A DNA stretch of 64,000 nucleotides from Malurus cyaneus samueli (Eukaryota > Chordata > Aves > Passeriformes > Maluridae). The translations under genes were made by a program, and so were the position numbers. The stretch spans positions 9,529,477-9,593,476 of the forward strand of contig CM019238.1 in assembly GCA_009741485.1 (NCBI GenBank), in the 5' to 3' direction. Within the stretch, counting starts at the first letter, position 1. The number at the start of each line of letters is the position of its first letter. The notes below the pieces were generated by a model, which was given only the letters and a program-made list of their open reading frames with translations, ran no database searches and was not told where the DNA came from. Below, in pieces: positions 34,983 through 48,412 of the stretch.

Positions 34983-37900
34983 GTGTATTTGTCAACCCCT
35001 AACATTAAACAAAGGGGGCTGAAAACCCCTGCGTGTCACCAGGAAGGGATTTGCTGTTACAACATGCAGGAGCACGCTGTGTTCAACACCTTGGCAATGT
35101 GTACAGCTAGAGGTTACTGAGGATTAAATACTGCTGCTATTAGAAATCTATCATTCAACTAAAATGCTTTGCTGGAACGTTTTTATCCAAATTAAATGCT
35201 AGTTGCAAAAACCTTCTCTGGTTCAAATGTTTGGGCACGGAGAGGGCAGGAATAAACTCCTCCCTTGCGTTATCAACTCAGGCCTCTGACTCCAGTTTGC
35301 CTCTTGTACTCCAGCTGGCTCCCAGGACAGGGCTAGTAGATATTTTGGGAGTAGCCTTTCACAATCTCTCCTAGTGGAAATGAAACATTTGGAAGAGAAA
35401 TTATTGATGAGAGCAGGGAATCCAATCCAAGTCTCTTCTGTATTTGAGCACACCAGACTATGGTGGGTTGCGGTTCACTATTTTGTCGTGTCAGAAACCC
35501 CTCTGTCCCACCTACAACTGTAACTGGCAAAGACTAATCAACAAGGGGGTGTTAGACCAGAAGGGAGAGTTCTTTCATGGGAAGCAAAACCCAGCAAAAT
35601 ACATCCAGTGTTAAAAACAAAATCCGTGACAAACCAGTCTGACACCTACATAAAGCTGAAATCCTGGTGCAGTCACTGAATGCTCTACTTACAACAAGTG
35701 CAGAATCCTAACTAGAAAAGTAAATCTTTGTGTGGGATGAAACTTAGAAAGGATTTTTCTCTGGCAGGTAAAGCGTGTCAAGGCAAGATTACTAATAAAT
35801 TTTCTTTTGTCTTGCTTCAGAGTTTGATGTTATATATGTTATTCAGTCTTTAATTTACCTAAGCAGCACAGTTGGCCAAGTGTGGGAGGTTTTTGCATGC
35901 TTATAAAATGGTAGAAGAAAAGAAAACTTTAATACTTGTGCTGCACAAAAGTAATAATAACAATTTAACATTTCTCCAAGGAAATTTATGATGGATACAC
36001 AGCTCATCATTTTCAAAAACCATAAAATAGCACTCTAAGTAACAAAACAACAATTCCTATACTTTCCAATTAATGTCAATTTATGAATTTCCAAATAACA
36101 TAGCCAAACCTAATTTATTTAGTTATTTATTGACATCTAAATATCACAGAAAATAATCTCAGCTTCTGGGTGCCGTAATATAACAATAAAAAAAAAAATC
36201 ATTACCCTAAACCCAGCACAATAACCAAGTAAAATAAAACCACCAGCTAACAAGTCTGACCAAATAATCTAATGCCTTTTGACAACTCCAGAAAAAAACT
36301 CATTCAACACATTCTGGGTCCTTTTCAAAAAGCTGGACTTGGCACTTTATTTTGAAGGCCAGTCTCACCAAGCTCAATTTGATGGGTGGAGGACATCCCA
36401 AACTGTGAAGCCACTCACTCCTGAGCAGGGAGAAATTGGGGTAAGCATTTCTGGTAATGAAACTGTAACAATGCAAAAGGCTGTATCTGAGCAGTAATTT
36501 CATAAAATAGCATGTTTTTACCAAACCTTTACATTTCTACCAGCAAATATCTCTCAGCACTCCTGTGACCTTCTCACCAACAGAACAGGTCACCCTGTTT
36601 TAGTGCCTGTTTACACACAAACTTTTGAGACAAATTTCACAGCACACAACACCTCTACTTTTAGGCAACAAAAATTAGGTCAGAAGCAATGAAACATAGC
36701 TGGAAATGGTTCAGCCTCTCAAGAGACTGACATGTGTCTGCACAACCAGAAAAGGAAGTGCTGTTCATTCACAGTTACCCATTCGAGCTTTAAAATAGGA
36801 ATCTCAGGTAGCAGCAGCATAATCCTGGTGGCAAGAATTACAGTAAAGGCTGAAAATCCCTCGTGGGTACCAGGAAAACCTTCATACCATTCTTTACCTA
36901 CTTCTGTCACCATTTACTTCACCCTGTAATACTGAAGCCTGACAGCCTATTCCTACATCTTTGGTGACAATCAGATCTATTCAAACAAGAAAATGAAAGA
37001 GAAAGACCCCACAATCAGCAACATGCTCTAAGAACCTACAGCAGGCTGGGAATTTGTAGTCATCCCTTCTGCTAGGGGTGGAAATGCAGCTGTCATTTGT
37101 TGCTATTCAGATTCTCTGCAGCTGCCCAGGCCCACCAGTTTAACTGCCCAAAGATTCAACCACAGAGATCCAGAGCAGCCTCCCCTCCTCAGCACAGCCT
37201 GACCAGGCAGTGCCATCAGCACACCCAGCACAAAGGGCAGACATTTGGGGGAATTAATGCTTTATCTCTTCATCTTCTCACTCCAATCCCCTGCATACTC
37301 GTAAGCTAAGAACAGCAAATGTGCTGGGACTCCAGAGTACTCCAGTCACAGATTCCTTCCTGGGATCACTGAGAAGCAGCTTAACCACCAGAGAGCATCA
37401 AAAATGCACTTCAAATGCAGACAACATCTAAATATAGCCTGCTCCCGAGAGCAGTGGCTGGCAGATGGCCATTGATCAAAGATGAGTGCCATAGCTAATG
37501 ACAAAAATTAAAGGAAAAGGTGAAGGCAATAGAAGCAAACTGAGAATCACCTAAACACCACAGTTGCCTATTCTCCAACTCAACATGGAGCATTAACCTC
37601 ACAGGAAATCACTGGGAAGTTTGCCAGTGCTGCAGAGGACACTTTAAGGCAGGAGCTAAATGTTATAACATATGCACTTCTGCTCAACAAAAAAATGGCA
37701 ATTTCCTCCTGCAAAGGACTCTTGGGATTTCTACATCCAGAAGAGATGAGGCTTTAAAGAGCAACCCATGTCTCCATAAAGGAGGAGAAGATATCTTTAT
37801 ATCTGAAAATAAAAAAGAAGTGTGTAAACAGTGGCTATTCCAGAGTTTAGACAGATAGGATCACTGTCCTTTTCCACACATAAGCCTTCAAAGATTCACA

Positions 37901-40900
37901 CTTTATACCTGCATTATATAAGAAGGAAGGAAAATCTTTGTGCAGCAGTTTGGATAATCCTCTCTTCTCTTTGGGTAAATCTGGGCACAGTATTTTGGTG
38001 GGCTTTCAAACTCTTCCAAAAGATGTGGGAAGGTTTGAGAAAATGTCAAGTTTTTTATTCAGAGATGACTCGAAAGATTTTCAAAAAAGTCTCCAGCTAT
38101 AGTGTATGTGTGTGTGCTCACTCTGCACAGAGTTGTTGACTGACCTTCAAGATATAAATGTCAGATGTTTTTAATCAATAAAATAAAAAAAGCCAAAAAT
38201 TATTTTCTGGGTTAAGAATCACTATGTTTTAATAAAAATATTATCATAGCTAGCATAGTCTTTCTTTAAAGTAAACAAAATGACTGCTATCACTAAATGC
38301 AAAAAGAATTATTTTAAATACTAAAAGAGTAAATAACGTTATGTAAGAGCATAATTTTATTTCCAAAGGGCATTTTTAAACTAAGGCTTGGTATATAATG
38401 TTGAAGCTACCCATGAATGCTGCATTTTGTTAATTTCAGACACTAATGTTCAATGGTTTGAAAATTTTTAATGAGAGCTACCATCTCTGTCAATTGAAGA
38501 CCCTGGAAAACAGAATTAAAAGCTGAAGTCTTATTTAGCATTTGAAAAAGTGACTCTGCCTTTAAACATTTTAAAGTTCTCATTTAGACTTATTTTCTAT
38601 TCATTTGGCTGTTGTGCATCCCCATAAATTGTCCTGCCTAAAATCAAGAACTATTGTGCAGGAAATGAGGGTTGCCATCCTTTATGGAAGAAAAGATTTG
38701 TAAGACCTTTTAGAGATAGTGAAAAGTATGCTTTAAATTTCAGGCTGAAGGTGAAGCCCTTGTCTGCCATCAAATACATCTTCCGTCATGATCAACAGAA
38801 CAAGCAACACTGACTGAAAATCAAGTTCTTGTCATTAATTCTCAGGTAATTGCAAGGAAGGCTCTCCCTATGTTACCAAAAATGACATGATTCCCACATT
38901 CCCTCACAGGAGAAATGCGTCATTAGAGAAGTTGAAGAGTGTTTAAGTGATAACAAAAGAGCCTTTAAATTTTATCACATGTCAGATTTGAGCTGATGTC
39001 TCACAATTCCACACTTTGAGAGCTGGCAGCAAGCTTTTGGGACAGGAGCTGAATGCTCATTCAAGCATTATTTTATCTCACCATTAGCAGTCAAGGTCCC
39101 TGTGAGGCTTGGTAGATCATTGCTAGACTACCCATGAAAAATCACCCCATACATGTATAAGTTATTAAAAACAGTTTATGTTCTTATACAGATTTCTAAA
39201 AATAGGAGTTTGGTTTTGTTTTCATGCCTCTATTCCTAGTAGAATAGTCATATTGAAAAAGTTGTAAACTGAAAGCCCAGAGAGTCCACATCTGAATGTA
39301 CTCTGGTCCGAGTTATCTTCATTTCTGTATAACAGAATTTTAAAACCTTAGAGAGTCATGAAAACAAAAATAACCATTTCTAAATGCACTCATAGAAGTT
39401 ATAATAAAAACAACATTTCAACAGTTTGTCAGGCTGTCTTGCTACCTATAATCACCGTGATTGAAGTTTCTGTATTTCAAAGGTAGTAATAACAGTGGTA
39501 TAATAAGGAAAACCTATTGCAGTTCATTAGTCATGGTACATTAGAAGAAGAGATTCTTCGGCAATTTTATGGCCATTTTAAAAACAGTGCCTTCCCAAAA
39601 GAGAAGGTCTTCAGAGATTCATCCTTCACTTGTTTTTCAGAGGCAGGGTAAACCACATCTAGAAAAACAGTGAATTCAAGCAGGCCGTGCAGAGGGAGGA
39701 GGAAGTGCTCCGGAGCTGCAGAAGCAGCTCACAGATTCGGCATCTTGTTTATTTGTAGTGCCTGACCTACATCTGACTACCCAAACACAGAGGAGAGGAT
39801 AGTTCAAAAACTTGTTCTGCATTTGAAAGATGTGAGATAGTCCTCTCTGGAGAACAGTAAACAAGCAAGACAGGGTAGAAAAGCTGCAGATTTTTTTCCC
39901 CCAACAAAGCAATGTTATATCCTGTAGGAAGTCTTTGTAACTTACATTGACAATTTTATCCCATAATGAAAACAGGGTCTAGGGCTGAATTACAGTTGTG
40001 AGCAAAATGATAAATCCTGCATTCTTAAACAGAATCTCTGTGCAGTAAAACAAAAATATGATTAAGCTGATTCTATGTGATTTTCCCCAGTGAAATCCTT
40101 GTGCAAAGAAGCAAGCCAGGGGAGACTGTGACAATGAGGGGGACAGTTCTCTGATGTGGACATGAGTTAAATATTGTTGTATGCATTTTCAGTCAGCAGG
40201 AGAATAAGTTGATTACAGAAAAGTAAGGTGGATAATGTTCCTCACAGGCAGCTCTTACAGCCATGTACATGGAGGGGGAGGAAACAAAACTGAGCTCAAA
40301 CATAATTTCCATATAAAATTATCCTGACTTAGAAACAAATCCTTAGTGTTAGGAAAGATAATTTTATGATGAAAACATCAACTCAGTTCACAAAAAGTAG
40401 CCTAAAGAAGGAAGCAAATATTAGGGATTATTAGGACAGAAGTAAAAAGCAAAACAGAACCAAGATGCAGTTTTATGAATCTACAATGTGACTGTCTCTT
40501 GACTGCTCTAAACACTTTCAGTTGCCCTACTTAAAAATTAATGGAGCAGAAATAAGAAACATGCAGAAAAGGAAAGAAATTGTCATCAAAAATGTTATTG
40601 TTTCCATATTGAATACTATTTAATCATCCTGCAAAATGAAAAGAGTGGGTATATGGCACAATCTATAAAATCATGAGTAAATACCATAAACAGGGATAGG
40701 GAATGGATGTTGAGCATTGCTTCCAGTCTGGAGAAGAATTAGCTAGGCTACCTTTTGCTGCTAACTTCAAATTACAGCTATTAAAAATACAATAATAATT
40801 TATTACATTCAATTTAAGCATTGCAACTTAAATTAAAGCATTAAAATTGAAAGGCTGAATAAACTGAGCTGAACACCAGTGTGAGTTGATGCCTTTGGAG

Positions 40901-41069
40901 AACAATCAGGCTTAGTTTTCTTTTCAACTGGTTTGTGATACAAGATAAAGCAAAATAATTCTCACTAAGCTTTAAATTATGAATGATACAGTGAATTATT
41001 AATGTTAAAGGTACATTAGTGTTTACTTTTAGATTCTACCACTCTTCTTCTCTGTTTAACTATTCTTAG

Positions 41070-41093
41070 GTAACACAGACAGCTTTATTGGAG
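41070..41093 (+). other. Candidate 24-nt microexon
   Basis: A long pyrimidine tract (ACTCTTCTTCTCTGTTTAAC then TATTCTTAG) ends at 41069. The next 24 bases are followed by GTAAGAA, a near-perfect donor. The length is a multiple of three and frame 0 reads VTQTALLE without a stop. Very short exons of this kind are known in vertebrate neuronal genes. No neighbouring exon has been recognised apart from the equally tentative 41883-41938 segment, so this may be chance. Confidence 0.15.
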
Positions 41094-41882
41094 GTAAGAA
41101 ATAATGAGCTCCTTTTACACTGTAATTCAAAGTACAGACATCCCACATGGGAGCTCTTTCAGTCTCTGGGGGGACTGTACATGATGACCAGCTCTGGAAA
41201 CAAATGTTTCATCCAGAGTCAGTGATTTCCCTGACATCACTGTCCAAGAGCTTTACAAGCTGCAGTGAATCACCCTGACGGAAAAGGGAACATCCAAATA
41301 AAGGGCCTGCTCTTACAAACACCTGCCATCTGTGCTAAAACTGCTTTCTGTCCTCAGCTGCTCTGCAGGCAATGAGGTGGGCATCACTACAATTCCCCAC
41401 CTTCTTTCTCAGGTTCAGCACTTTCACAGCAGCGCCCAGGACAGCACCACGCTCTGTGTGACCCCCTCGTGCTCAGCTGCAGGGAACAGATTGCTCTTGT
41501 GAGTAAAACCAGTTTGTACCACACTTCGGAATGCTGAGTACATTTTCTCGTGATAGAGAAATTCCATCTGGGGGAACCAAAAACTGCGAGAGTCTTGGGT
41601 GAGAGAGAATAGAAAATTTGGGAAAGATGAGGAATTAGGCCCTTTTTAATCTGCACAGTTCCATTATCACTAGGAACCACCTCAAGTTGAAGCATTTAAT
41701 TTTGTCTGGTATATAAGCTCTTTCTGATAGTAAACAGTTATTCAGAAGTAGAGAGTTAAAAAATCATGGACCATGAAGAATCCAGCCTCTTTTCACTAAA
41801 GTTAATCAAAGCTGTGGCACTAAAGTTAATGTGAGCAGAATGAAATAAAATTTGGATATTTTTCTACTCCTCTATTATGCAG

Positions 41883-41938
41883 ATTAACTGTGACATGCAT
41901 TGCTCTATTGCTTATTTCAACAACAGCAGGAAACCCAG
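41883..41938 (+). other. Candidate 56-nt exon
   Basis: The acceptor tract TTTTTCTACTCCTCTATTATGCAG ends at 41882, and AACCCAG is followed by GTAAGAT, a strong donor, after 41938. Two of three frames are open. Frame 0 reads INCDMHCSIAYFNNSRKP, which would join in phase with the 24-nt candidate 790 bases upstream. The other open frame gives a hydrophobic LTVTCIALLLISTTAGNP. Neither peptide is recognised. Confidence 0.15.
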
Positions 41939-43961
41939 GTAAGATAAAGCATTTTTCTTTTACAATTTACACTTCAAATTATGTGATCACCCCCCAGCAT
42001 GCTGTATTGCAAACTATTGCAGCCTGACAAAACACAAGATGAGGATTTCACTACTTGCAACAAGCATTTCAGGACTGGCAAGAAAATGACTGGCAATGTT
42101 TCTAAATAAAAAATACCGTCACATTATGGTAAACAGTTTGGGTTTTCTTCTTGGGGCTAGCTTTAAAGTGTCTCCAGCACTCACTAAAACATTTTTATAT
42201 ATGTCATTATGAGCTGCAGACAATAACCTGCCTCTGAAAGGTTTAGAAAGACATTTAAGCTTTTGTAATCAAACATGGAAATGAAGTCACCTTGTGGCAT
42301 TTACAGTCTTGATTAAATGAAACTGCTCTGTTCTAGTAGTCAGAACTACATCATAACCTGCTTTCAGACTGTCTAAGCAGCTTTACCCAGACTCTGCAGA
42401 GAGCACACTCCACTCCTCCTTCAGCCTTTCCTCCATAGGCAGCTCCAGCCTGAGTCGACAGCAGCACTGCAAAGAGCCTTTCACCTCCCAGGACTTCCTT
42501 ATTTATCACATGGCACAGGGGAAACAACAGCAGCAGGGTGGAAATTGGCACCTGAATTGCCAGTACCAGTCAGAAAAATCAGGAAAAATCAGGGCTGGAG
42601 GCACTCATTTACATCCTTAAAAAAGCACATGCAGCCCCTTCCCATTGCACATGGCCCTTCTGTGTCCCAAGAGAGCAAAACACCACTCTTTGAACAGGAG
42701 TAAAAAGCATTTCCTGTGAAGTAAAATGTAACAGAATCACAGCAGAAGATTATACATTTCTTACTGGCAATGTTTCAAGTTTGGGGGTTTTTATGTCAAT
42801 GATACCTTATCAAAACTAAAAATGTTTCAGTAGGAGATTAGATCCTATCACAATTAGACCTGACCTGAAATTATTCATTTTCAACTCTTTCATACACTGT
42901 AATCCCCTGTGGCATGTGCAAAAATCCCTTTTGATAGAGGTGCATAGAAAATTATGGAAGTTTGCAGCAGTTTCCAGGCAGAGGAAAATTCACTTCAAGC
43001 TATGAAGTTAATTGGAAGGGAGAGAGTGGCTTTTTCCTGAAAACACCTCATACACAGCCACTTCTGCTGATCAAAGACTGTTATTTCATTCAGATTTTGA
43101 ATATTTTACACCGAGTGAGTTTTGGCTCACTGGAGCTAGTGAGGAAGCACATGTTGCATCAAAGAATGACAATCTGTTGCTTTGCATCCACCTTTCCAGG
43201 AATAATAATTAATGCAATAAATAAACCACAGTGATGGTCCAGCCTCCCTACCTCTAAAACCTGAAGTAATAATTTAAGAAAATTTACCCCCATTTTTCTT
43301 ATGATATCCCCCCTGCAAAATAAAGAATCCACAGACTTAGTTCACTTCAAGCAAACTCAGGACAAGCAGAGCCTAACTTTGAATTTGGCCTTAGACATTT
43401 CTGAATGCAGAAAAAGTTCTGACACTTTGAAATGTTTGTTTATTTACTGAACCTTGCCTGCTTCTATGTGATATCACAGAAAGGCCTAAGGGACCATGGT
43501 ACATGTTTCACATGCAACAAACCATCCCTACACCAAGATTTATTTTTAAATGCATGGCCAGCAAAACTATTTATACCTGTAAATCAACATTTTCTTTTTG
43601 AAAAGCAGCTTTTTAGGATTTTTGCTTAATCCTCTTTCCCAGCATGGTGAAACATCACCATCATTACACTGTAATGTGTAATGAGAGAGATCTCCCATTA
43701 TTCTGCAACAGTGATAGTGTAGGTGCTAAAACAAGAAAATGGACAAAGGTTTGTATTATTTAATTCTTTGTAAATGACCAAAAGATATCTTACACCTCTA
43801 GCAAGGTTCCTCTTTATGCTGACAGACTCCAGCTCATCTGGAGTCTAGACATCTGAAACACCACCAAGCATATTCAAGTCCTGAGAAACTGGTAATTTTT
43901 ATAGCCTGAGGAGATGTGGCTTTGGAATGATGTAACAGCAGCCTCTGGTCCCTGTGAGAGG

Positions 43962-44230
43962 GTCAGGGAGATGGAGCCAGGCTCTTCACAGAGAGGGCGG
44001 GGTGGGAGGACAGGAGAGGAATAAATTGGAAAGGGAAAAAAACCACAAGGGACAAGGTCACAAAGGATTTAAGGAAGGACTTTCTCCCTGTGAGGAGAGT
44101 CAAGAACAGAGCCCAGGGAGGCCGTGCTGCCTCTGTCCCTGTTTTTAAGACCCAGCTGGATAAAGCCCTGAATAACCCAGGCTGTTCTTGTGCCCGACCT
44201 TGCTTTCAGCAGGAGGTTGGACTAGAGACC
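43962..44230 (+). mobile_element. CR1 LINE 3'-region fragment
   Basis: The segment carries GATGGAGCCAGGCTCTTCAC, a GGTGGGAGGACAGGAGAGG block, AAGGAAGGACTTTCTCCCTG, a TGTGAGGAGAGTCAAGAACA stretch, GGGAGGCCGTGCTGCCTCTG, and finally CAGCAGGAGGTTGGACTAGA. All occur in that order in the 3' part of avian CR1. It is plus strand, truncated at the 5' end, and also lacks the terminal ATTCT-type tail, ending at the GGTTGGACTAGA block. It may start slightly earlier than given. Confidence 0.92.
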
Positions 44231-47199
44231 AACTGTGTCACGATCCACAAAAAAACCTCCAAGCTCTTCCTCTCCCTTTCCACAAGGAAGAAAAAAGCAA
44301 CTGACTTTTATTAAGAATGAGAAAGTGACAAATATCCTTGCCCTAATTTCATCTTCTTGGTTTTTATCAGACAAAATTTATTTTGCCAGTGTCCTTCATT
44401 TTAAGATGATTATCAGATCTGTATGGAAATGCCATTTAAACAACAGCTATGTCGTATGTTACATTACATATCCAACAAGCATTGCACTCAGCTGGCTCTG
44501 CATGTTTCACAGATAAAATAAACTGGTTGACTACATCCCTCTTGAAGATAAAATACCTGTTAAACATAAAACTGTCCTGATATTGGCAGTTAAAAAAAAT
44601 GTTCAGAAGAATCAACACGTTGCTATATGATGATTTTTCAAGGATTTTCCTTCTATTTTCCACTGGTTTTAAGTTTTTGTTGATACTGGATCTCAGAAAG
44701 ACAAGGACATGACTGGATATGAAGAAATACCGCTCAGCTCTTCGCAATGTGACCAAAAAAAATTCCTCTGCCAGAATGCGGAGAAAGAGAAGGACTGTGA
44801 TGAATGTGTAGTGCTGCTCTTAAGCCTCACAAGCTGATTGGAGATTTTATTTATAAAATAGGCTTTGAATGTCTCAGGAAGTCTCACTCAGCCACTTTGG
44901 TTGGTAAAGGAAAGGTCATTTACTGAAGATGGAAAACAAAGTCCTAGACTGCTACAGATTCATTTTCCTAACGATGTAGCAGAAGCTGACCACAGAGCAA
45001 CTTTTGTATCCATGCTATCCACATTTGGAATCTATTCATATTTCTTCCACAAAGTCAGTCTTGATTCTTTTAACCTCATTACTGCTATCCCCTGATTCCC
45101 TGAAGAGACAGCAGTTTGGAAAGGGTCAAACAGAAGTGATTCGTGTGCACTGAGAACAGAGGCAAGTGCTTAAGATTTTTTATTTTAGTAGTGGGGCTTT
45201 TTCCAATGACACCTGCAGAATGAAATTGAGGTATTTATGTGCTTCTGGATATGTCAGAGTACTTCTAGTAGACTTAGTCCATAGACAGATATCATAGTTC
45301 AGGGCTGCTTCAAGTCAGAAATGGAAGAAAAGGGCTCATTTATCAACCAGGACCAATTATAATAGCACAAGCATGTTCTTATATCACAGAATCCATGCAT
45401 CATGAAAATAAACAAATTATAACTTTGAATTATTAGGGACATTTGGTTTTTTTCTCCAGCAGGGAAAAGGAGAACAGGATTTTTTTGTCTATTTTATTTA
45501 AATAAAAAAATATTGTTGAAACACTCTTATAAATGTCTAGAACATCATCAGTAATGCCTTCCAAATGCACGGCTCTATTTTTAATGTTGAACTGTTCTTG
45601 AAAGCTGCTAAGAAAAACATTTATTCATAACACATAAAGCTATATCCTGACTATGCATTCCTCTCCATTTGGAAGAGAATCCCAAATGCTGGTAAAATTT
45701 TAGAAATATTTTCAAAATTTTAGGAGAACCCAAGTCCTATCTTTTCATTTTCTTCCAAAAGTATAATTGAAGGATCAGATCCTGTAAACTTGATCTCATA
45801 AGTAAATAATCAAAATGCAACTAAATTCTTTAAATTCTGCAAAAAGACTCAATAAATACATACCCTCTAGTGATTAAAGGTTGCCCATTCAAACACCATG
45901 CCTTATTTTAGTGTGCAATGTTAACAGGAGCTGTTTTGAATCAGCCCTTTTCCTGAAGAAGTCTATTTTCAGGAATGCAGAAAAGTCCTTTTCAGGAAAT
46001 CTGGGTAAATATATCATGTATTTATACATTCAACAAAAATTTTATTAGCTCTGAGAAGCAGAATTAGTGACTATGGAGAATCTTTTGCTGCAGAATATTG
46101 TATCTGGTAATCCACCATTTCCAAACCAGAACACGTGCTGTGCTGCCTCACGAGTTAGCCAGGGTTACTGTGGCTTTGTTTCCTCAGATTATGCATACAT
46201 CTTTTATCTGTAGAATCAGACCCCATGGAATTGCCTTTCTAAAGCCTAGCACAGCTGTAAAATTCAGCAGCCAGTCTTGTGAATTTATTTTACCTGTTGC
46301 ATGGACCTTGATCAGAATATAGAACCCTGGCTTGCAGAGTTGTGCCTGTTGAAAACAGTCCCTTGTGTCTCACTTAGGGAAAAGATTTGTTTTATTTTCT
46401 TTTTCTCTTCAGTCAAATTCATTAAACACATTTTTGATTGCTTCTTTATGTACTCTGGTCTTTATGCTGATTCCTGAAAGTTTGCTATTGTTTTAGTTAT
46501 TAAACTTATATCATCAAAAAACTCTAATTTGGGAATTCTCTACTTAGTTATACCCAGAACAGCACTGACAATCTGCTTCACTAACTCTGTTCACCAATTT
46601 CCACAAATGCAATAAATAGCGCTATAAAAATCAGCTCTGCAGTAACTTTCATAAAAGAACATCACACACGCAAAAATAGAACAAGCTCAGGAACTGCAGT
46701 CTTGTGTCAGGAGAAATTCCTGATAACTATCAACACTTTTAAGTTTGAGAAAAGTGGCACTAATTTTTTTTTTTTTGCTGACTGTTGACCTCCACATGAC
46801 CACAAACCTGAGGTTCCAGTGTATATTATTCTGTATTCTGTAGTGATTTCACCCTTGCAGGATGCACTATCATGTAGTGACTATCTGTTTCAGCTCTGTT
46901 TCAAGGCTGAGACAAAAACTCGGATTGGTGCTGACATGGCACCCCCCAGCCAAGCGCTTACAAGAAGTAATTGGGCAGCAAGCCTGAATGGCCTTTTCAT
47001 GGCTTTTATTTAAAATTATATTGGTAGGGGTTTATTTCCCTCCTGTTTTAACTTGGTACACAACTTTACATGGCACATCTCATCAGCAAGCAGTAACAAA
47101 ACGTAGCGTTTCCAAGGGAACCGAGAGGGAGCAGCGCCAGGGCCCCAGGCAAGGGGAGCCCGCTGGGGCTGCGGCCGCCAACGCCACTGACCACTGCTG

Positions 47200-47367
47200 A
47201 TGCTGAAACACTCCTCAGCTCCAGAGAGGCACAACGAGGAGAAAAAAACACAGGACAGCTCACAGCAGGTTGAGGAGCTCCAGGAGAAGCAGCCAGGGCA
47301 GGTTTCAGACCTCACTGCCAGCCTGAGCCCTCCCCAGGACACAGGGGCACAGCCTGGTGCAGGGTAA
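47200..47367 (+). other. 55-codon open frame inside a small GC-rich block
   Basis: The ATG at 47200 opens a frame of 55 codons ending in TAA at 47365-47367. The product is hydrophilic, with an EEKKTQDSSQQVEELQEKQ stretch of the type seen in coiled coils. The surrounding block (about 47100-47365) is much more GC-rich than its neighbours and has a NotI site (GCGGCCGC, 47171-47178). GCAGG followed by GTAAGG at 47364 could be a splice donor instead of the end of the frame. A 123-codon frame overlaps on the minus strand. It could be a decayed exon, a retrocopy fragment, or GC-driven chance. Confidence 0.15.
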
Positions 47368-47608
47368 GGTGGGCACAGCTTTTCCAAATAAGAGGAATAT
47401 GCCTTTTATGTTGAAGATAATACCTTGAAAAATAAAAGTTTTGCCAGCCTGGCCTTTCCCTCTTCCTCCATCTATACATACCTTATATTTTCATCATCAG
47501 TGCCAGAGTATATTTTAGCTAATATTTGTAAATGCACTTATGATTATCAGTGTAAAGGTAAGAGACACCCAATTACCCAATCATTATTTTAAAACATTGA
47601 CACTGGTT

Positions 47609-47634
47609 TAAAAAACAAAAACAAAAACAAAACC
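47609..47634. repeat. (CAAAAA)n-type low-complexity sequence
   Basis: An A-run broken by regular C residues (AAAAACAAAAACAAAAAC), ending in AAAACCCC. Simple sequence. Confidence 0.8.
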
Positions 47635-48359
47635 CCAACATTAGCAGGAAAAGGAAATCCATTTGTGCTGGGTTTCACTCAACTTAAAACCTTGATGAAT
47701 TTTGAATTCAATTGAGTCTTTATCCTACTGCTCAAAGAATCCATTTCTCCCAAGCTTCGCAACTCTTTTCTGTTCGAAAGATTAAGCTTCAACATCAGCA
47801 TGATCTTCAAAAGTCGTTTTCTACTTCATTTGAACAAGTGGATTGCATCAGTCTGTTAAACCCCAAATCTTATGAAATACAGAGAATCAGGGATTTAATG
47901 CCAATCCAGCCGGTTGGAGTTACTGCTACTCAATAACATATACACCAGGAACTTCTCTTGTATAAAGTGCATTTTATCATTAACCTACCAAAGAAAATTA
48001 ATGCAAACCTGCAGAAGTTCTTATTTTTTAAAAAAAATTGCTTTAATGAAAATAGAAATCAGAAAATTAGAATCTGGATGACACTTTTGGTAGGTGGATC
48101 TCTAATTAAATATTTGTCTATGACGTTGCTTATTTAAAAAAACACACCGATATTTTTTCCCCTCACAAAAAAAGATGTATCCGTTCTCAAAACCGTTCCT
48201 AAGCCAATTTGGCCCTGTAGATCAATTTCATTTTCACATGGATACAGAAGTGTAGCAAGCCCCATATCAGTAAAACAGAAGCAGAAGCTTAACTTTAAGC
48301 GTGTGTGGAATCCATTTTAAACTCCATGTTTAATTGGTTTTCTTTAACAGAGCTCTAAT

Positions 48360-48412
48360 TCACTGAAATCAATAGATTTACTACAGACATACTGAAGGTT
48401 GAGAGCAGAGAT
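48360..48412 (+). repeat. Probable ancient amniote interspersed repeat relic, copy 2
   Basis: It begins TCACTGAAATCAATAGATTT, sharing 15 consecutive bases with the relic at 8366, and goes on with CATACTGAAGG and GAGAGCAGAGATT. These fit the old repeat's downstream part, close to a CATAACTGAG...AGAGCAGAAT pattern recalled from reptile genomes. Finding two relics with the same core in one window strengthens both calls. The family name is not certain. Confidence 0.35.

Larger units (their letters stand above)
31019..43961. other. Long non-coding stretch without recognisable transposons
   Basis: About 12.9 kb in which I recognise no CR1, LTR, tRNA or known coding exon. It contains an 11-bp perfect hairpin (32529-32560), a short palindrome (34964-34982) and exon-like segments at 33381-33559, 41070-41093 and 41883-41938. 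A further open segment follows a strong acceptor at 35820 but has no good donor. The low transposon load may reflect constraint or simply the low avian repeat density. Confidence 0.5.

Noticed and set aside
35821..35915. Open segment after a strong acceptor (TTTTGTCTTGCTTCAG)
   Set aside because: No usable splice donor follows and the peptide is unrecognised. It could only be a terminal exon, for which there is no support.
36180..36270. Stretch resembling mitochondrial A/C-rich composition (possible NUMT)
   Set aside because: Too short, and no mitochondrial gene or tRNA can be recognised in it.
43954..44314. Two short open frames at 44 kb
   Set aside because: They lie within the 3' non-coding part of a CR1 fragment and its flank.
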